Shown here piece by piece: positions 60,515-64,000 of a stretch of DNA of 64,000 bases. The position numbers were made by a program, and so were the translations under genes. This stretch comes from Gammaproteobacteria bacterium. Lineage in GTDB: Bacteria; Pseudomonadota; Gammaproteobacteria; Burkholderiales; Rhodocyclaceae. The DNA is taken from assembly GCA_029289235.1 (NCBI GenBank), contig JARFTZ010000046.1:1-64000 (forward strand). Reading direction: 5' to 3'. The notes beneath the pieces were generated by a model. That model saw only the letters and a program-made list of their open reading frames with translations. It was not told where the DNA came from and ran no database searches. The first letter of the stretch is position 1. Every line of letters begins with the position of its first letter.

Positions 60515-62251
60515 TTACGCCGCGCTGTTCTCCAGCGGCTTCTTCAGCAGGAACAGCGCGAACGCCGTCACCACCGTCCCGACGACAATCGCCACCGTGT
60601 AACCGAGCAATCCCGATACGGCATTCGGCATCGGCAGGACGAAGATGCCGCCGTGAGGAACGTGCAGTTGCGCGCCGACGGCCATCGAGATCGCCCCGGT
60701 GATCGCCGAACCGATCATGATCGACGGGATCACCCGCAGCGGGTCCTTGGCGGCGAACGGGATGGCGCCCTCGGTAATGAAGGAGATGCCCAGCGCGGCC
60801 GCTGCCTTGCCGGCTTCCCGCTCGTCGGCGGAGAAGCGGTTGCGGAACAGCATGGTCGCCAGGGCGATGCCGAGCGGCGGGGTCATGCCCGCGGCCATGA
60901 TCGCGGCCATCGGCTCGTAGATCTGGCTGGCCAGCAGGCCGGTGCCGAAGGTGTAGGCCGCCTTGTTGACCGGGCCGCCCATGTCGAAGGCCATCATGCT
61001 GCCGAGCAACATGCCGAGGACGATCGCGCTGCTGCCCTGCATGCTCTTCAGCCAGGCCGAGATGGTGGCGAGGATCGAAGCCACCGGGCCACCGACCACG
61101 TAGTACATCAAGAGGCCCGTAATCGTCGCTCCGAGCAGCGGCAGGATCAGCACCGGCTTCAGACCGTCGAGCGTACGCGGCAGCTTGATCGTCTGACTGA
61201 GCCAGCGCACCGTGTAGCCAGCGATGAAGCCGCCGACGATGCCGCCGAGGAAGCCCGCGCCGATACTGTCGGCGATGACGCCGGCGATCATCCCCGGCGC
61301 GATGCCGGGACGGTCGGCGATGGAGAAGGCGGCGTAGCCTGCAAGAATCGGCACCATCAACTGGAAGCTGGCCTTGCCGATCCAGAACAGGTTGGCCGCC
61401 AGCGTGCCCTTGTGCGCGTCGTCGTAAACGTAGATGCCGCCCAGCGCGAAACCGAGGGCGATAAGCAGGCCGCCGGCCACGACGAACGGAATCATGTAGG
61501 AAACCCCGGTCATCAGGTGCTTGTAGACGCCGGTGCGGGATGCCGATTGCGCGGCCTTCGCATCCAGCGCCTGGTCGGCCAGGCCTTTGTCGCTGCCAGC
61601 CTTGGCGCTCTGTACCGCCGCCTTCGCCAGCGCTTCCTGGACCACCGCGGCGCCGTCGTTGATCGCGGCCTTGGTGCTCGTCTCGTAAATCCGCTTGCCG
61701 GCGAAACGGGTCTTGTCGATCGTCGTGTCGGCGGCGATCAGCACGATGTCAGCCGCGGCCACGTCATCGGGGGTCAGCGCGTTCTGCGCGCCGACCGAGC
61801 CCTGCGTCTCGACCTTGATCGTGTGGCCGAGCTTGGTAGCGCCGTGCTGCAAGCCTTCGGCGGCCATGAACGTGTGCGCGATGCCGGTCGGGCACGAGGT
61901 GATGGCGACGATGCGCTGCGGCCCGCCCTGCTTCGACCCCGGCACGGCAGCCTCCTTCAGCGCGCTCTGGATCACTGCGGCGCCGTCGTTGATCGCCGCC
62001 TTGGTGCTGGTTTCGTAAATCCGCTTGCCGGCGAAGCGCGTCAGATCGACCGAGGTGTCGGCGGCGATCACGACGATATCCGCCGCCGCCACGTCGGCCT
62101 CGTTAAGCTGATTCTGCGCGCCGACCGAGCCCTGGGTCTCGACCTTGATCGTGTGGCCGAGCTTGACTGCGGCCTGCTCCAGACCTTCTGCGGCCATGAA
62201 GGTGTGCGCGATGCCGGTCGGGCACGAGGTAATCGCTACGATGGTTGCCAT
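60515..62251 (-). CDS. fruA: Fructose PTS transporter, EIIBC with two IIB domains
   Basis: The 578-residue transporter takes up fructose and phosphorylates it to fructose-1-phosphate. Two IIB domains (about 1-105 and 112-215) each begin [20 protein letters not shown] and each keeps the phospho-acceptor Cys. IIC follows from about 245 with multiple membrane segments and [13 protein letters not shown]. In E. coli FruA the first IIB-like domain lacks that Cys, so two active-looking copies are unusual. AAGGAGG precedes the start. Last gene of the fru operon. Confidence 0.95.
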   Translation of the reverse strand: MATIVAITSCPTGIAHTFMAAEGLEQAAVKLGHTIKVETQGSVGAQNQLNEADVAAADIVVIAADTSVDLTRFAGKRIYETSTKAAINDGAAVIQSALKEAAVPGSKQGGPQRIVAITSCPTGIAHTFMAAEGLQHGATKLGHTIKVETQGSVGAQNALTPDDVAAADIVLIAADTTIDKTRFAGKRIYETSTKAAINDGAAVVQEALAKAAVQSAKAGSDKGLADQALDAKAAQSASRTGVYKHLMTGVSYMIPFVVAGGLLIALGFALGGIYVYDDAHKGTLAANLFWIGKASFQLMVPILAGYAAFSIADRPGIAPGMIAGVIADSIGAGFLGGIVGGFIAGYTVRWLSQTIKLPRTLDGLKPVLILPLLGATITGLLMYYVVGGPVASILATISAWLKSMQGSSAIVLGMLLGSMMAFDMGGPVNKAAYTFGTGLLASQIYEPMAAIMAAGMTPPLGIALATMLFRNRFSADEREAGKAAAALGISFITEGAIPFAAKDPLRVIPSIMIGSAITGAISMAVGAQLHVPHGGIFVLPMPNAVSGLLGYTVAIVVGTVVTAFALFLLKKPLENSAA

Positions 62252-62291
62252 ATGAACCTCCTTGATAAAACTATTTAAGTTAACGTCACAA

Positions 62292-63284
62292 CTAACTAAT
62301 TAAACAGTTATTTTTTAATTTAACCTGCTCAGACAGCGCGCGGACATCCGCTTGCACGGGCAGATGCGGGCCGAGACGCGTGAGCTTGCCGGCAGCGAAC
62401 GCCGTCGCCAGCCGGGCGCAGCCATCGAGCGGCAGCCCGTCGATTTGTGCCGCGACAACGCCGGCGACCATCGCGTCGCCCGCCCCGACCGAACTGATCG
62501 GCTCGACCGGCAGCGGTTCAGCGACAATCGCCTGCTCCAGCGAGACGAACACCGCGCCTTCGCTGCCCATCGACACCGCCACGGCCTGCATGCCGGGATG
62601 CGCGGCGATCAGCGCACGGGCAGCCTCGACCACCTCGGCGAGAGAACCGAACCGGCGGCCCAGATGCTCGGCCAGTTCGTCGCGGTTCGGCTTGACGATC
62701 TCCGGCCCCGCCTTGAGCGCCTCGGACAAAGCCGCGCCGCTGGTATCGAGCAACGCTTTGCAGCCGAGCGAACGGGCATGCCGGATCAGCGTCGCGTAGG
62801 TGTCGGCCGGCCAGCCCGGCGGCAGGCTCCCCGAAAGGACGACCCAGCGCAGAGAGGCCGCAAGCGCCGTCATGACGTCCTTCAGCGCGGCGATCTGTGC
62901 GGCGATTTCCGCGTCGGTCTGGCTCGGCCCGGGCAGATTGATGTCGGTCGTCTCGCCCTTGTCCGGATCGACGACCTTGGTATTCACCCGCGTATAGCCG
63001 TCGATATAGAGACAACGGTTGTCGATGCCCTTGGCCTCGAACAGCGCCTCGAACAGCGCCGGGTTCTCCTGCCCCAACTGCCCCGTGACGGCCACCGGCA
63101 CCGCGTAGTCCGCCAGACAGGAGGCCACGTTGATGCCTTTTCCGCCGGCGTCCTGCTGGGCGCGTTGGGCGCGGTTCACCTCGCCGATGCGCAGGTCGCT
63201 GACTTCGATGGTCAGGTCGATCGCCGGATTGAGGGCAACGCAGAGGACGGTCGCCGGTCCTGCGGCATGTTTGGTCGGGCTCAT
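62292..63284 (-). CDS. fruK: 1-phosphofructokinase
   Basis: The 330-residue PfkB-family kinase converts fructose-1-phosphate to fructose-1,6-bisphosphate. [20 protein letters not shown] and [15 protein letters not shown] are the N-terminal signature; [15 protein letters not shown] carries the catalytic Asp and anion hole. It overlaps the upstream PTS gene by 4 bases and precedes fruA by 40. Confidence 0.95.
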   Translation of the reverse strand: MSPTKHAAGPATVLCVALNPAIDLTIEVSDLRIGEVNRAQRAQQDAGGKGINVASCLADYAVPVAVTGQLGQENPALFEALFEAKGIDNRCLYIDGYTRVNTKVVDPDKGETTDINLPGPSQTDAEIAAQIAALKDVMTALAASLRWVVLSGSLPPGWPADTYATLIRHARSLGCKALLDTSGAALSEALKAGPEIVKPNRDELAEHLGRRFGSLAEVVEAARALIAAHPGMQAVAVSMGSEGAVFVSLEQAIVAEPLPVEPISSVGAGDAMVAGVVAAQIDGLPLDGCARLATAFAAGKLTRLGPHLPVQADVRALSEQVKLKNNCLIS

Positions 63285-64000
63285 AGCGCACGCACCTCGG
63301 CAGCACTGCGGGCTGCCAGCGCGCGCTGCGCCAGCTGCTGCATTGCCGAATACGTTTCAGCGCGGATCACTGTTTTCACCGCGGCCACGTCTTGCGCGCT
63401 CATCGACAGTTCGGTCACCCCGAGCCCCGCCAGGATGCGCGCGCCGAGCGGATCGCCGGCCAGCCCGCCGCAGACGCCAACGTGGATGCCGGCTGCCTGC
63501 GCGGCCGTCGCCGTCGCACCGATCAGCGCCAGCACCGCCGGATTCAGCGGATCGGCCTGCGCCGCGAGTTGCGGATGCTGGCGGTCCATGGCCAGCACGT
63601 ACTGGGTCAGATCGTTGGTACCGATCGAGAAGAAATCGACCTCGCGGGCGAAACGGTCGGCCATCACCGCCACGGCCGGCACTTCGACCATGATGCCGAG
63701 CGGCACCTTCGGCGCATCCAGCGCACTGCGCACCTGTTCGCATTCGGCGCGCAGCGCCGCGACCTCGGCCAGATCGGTGACCATCGGGAACATGATCGAC
63801 ACCGGGCCGTGTTCGGCTGCGCGGTACAGCGCGCGCAACTGGGTGCGCAACAGATCCGGCCGGGCGAGCAGCAGGCGCGCGCCGCGCACGCCAAGGAAGG
63901 GGTTCTCCTCACGCGGCAGGTCGAGATACGGCACCTGCTTGTCGCCACCGATGTCGAGCGTACGGATGATCAGCGGACGCCCTTCGAGCGCGGCCAGCGT
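63281..64000 (-). CDS. fruB: PTS enzyme I domain of the fructose phosphotransferase, C-terminal part
   Basis: Only the C-terminal 239 or so residues lie in the window; the frame is open at the right edge. IIRTLDIGGDKQ, REENPFLGVRGARLLLARPD, ISIGTNDLTQYVLAMDR-type residues (FSIGTNDLTQYVLAMDRQHP) and VCGGLAGDPLGARILAGLGV (with the conserved CGGLA cysteine) are enzyme I PEP-binding motifs. In such operons this is normally a fused EIIA-HPr-EI protein (FruB/FPr); the N-terminal domains cannot be seen. It should pass phosphate from PEP to FruA. Confidence 0.9.
   Translation of the reverse strand, partial: TLAALEGRPLIIRTLDIGGDKQVPYLDLPREENPFLGVRGARLLLARPDLLRTQLRALYRAAEHGPVSIMFPMVTDLAEVAALRAECEQVRSALDAPKVPLGIMVEVPAVAVMADRFAREVDFFSIGTNDLTQYVLAMDRQHPQLAAQADPLNPAVLALIGATATAAQAAGIHVGVCGGLAGDPLGARILAGLGVTELSMSAQDVAAVKTVIRAETYSAMQQLAQRALAARSAAEVRAL

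Noticed and set aside
60386-62278. Long plus-strand frame opposite fruA, and similar antisense frames opposite iscS, hscA, rtcB and the amidotransferase
   Set aside because: High-GC codon bias keeps antisense frames open; these lack family motifs, and the opposite-strand genes are unmistakable.

Overview
The window reads as one chromosomal segment of a GC-rich betaproteobacterium, most likely in or near the Rhodocyclales. The grounds are the complete exosortase A (XrtA/PEP-CTERM) exopolysaccharide locus, the isc cluster order (cysE, iscR, a second cysteine desulfurase, iscS-U-A, hscB-A, fdx, iscX) and many copies of a GTCATTCCGGC-type palindromic repeat. No rRNA, tRNA or CRISPR array was seen. 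The taxonomic call is inference.

Bases 1-22,225 hold the XrtA locus, all on the minus strand. Read in the direction of transcription it runs: export lipoprotein, chain-length protein, tyrosine autokinase, outer-membrane beta-barrel, ATPase, polysaccharide deacetylase, FemAB-like protein, glycosyltransferase, exosortase A fused to an EpsI domain, glycosyltransferase, amidotransferase, glycosyltransferase, UDP-glucose dehydrogenase, glycosyltransferase, O-ligase/polymerase-like protein, second deacetylase. An ATP-grasp gene at its far end is cut by an IS3-family element. Two tandem arrays (five 126-bp units and four 90-bp units) and a small GIY-YIG gene sit inside the locus. Bases 22,425-31,604 hold two FtsX/LolC-like permeases, a ThiF-like plus nitroreductase-like pair, a PEP-CTERM protein with a consensus sigma-54 promoter, a DUF1302-like outer-membrane protein, an ABC ATPase, a LolA-like protein and a low-molecular-weight tyrosine phosphatase.

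Bases 31,562-42,119 are a 10.5-kb integrated element bounded by a 19-bp direct repeat. It has a tyrosine integrase, an AlpA-like regulator, a Rep-like gene carrying four palindromic iterons, and a compact head module (HK97 capsid, prohead protease, portal, HNH, small and large terminase). The head module is preceded by a terminator, a LexA box and a second palindrome. There are no tail, lysis or CI-type repressor genes. It looks like a capsid-forming phage satellite of the cfPICI kind, with a glycosyltransferase-like cargo gene between 15-bp direct repeats. It entered the 5' end of the tyrosine phosphatase gene and supplies a new start codon and ribosome binding site; the displaced host 5' end remains beside the right attachment site.

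Bases 42,163-64,000 are mostly core genes: a chemoreceptor, Hsp20, the full isc operon behind a Type 1 IscR site, cysE, trmJ and suhB. Then come rtcB, archease and two phosphoribosyltransferases, an unplaced ATPase, the NAD salvage pair pncA-pncB, and the fructose PTS operon, which runs off the right edge.

The first two regions probably cooperate: XrtA and its operon make and export a polysaccharide and sort PEP-CTERM proteins, the autokinase and phosphatase form a Wzc/Wzb-like pair, and sigma-54 drives the local PEP-CTERM substrate. The satellite has coupled itself to this system by capturing the 5' end of the phosphatase gene.
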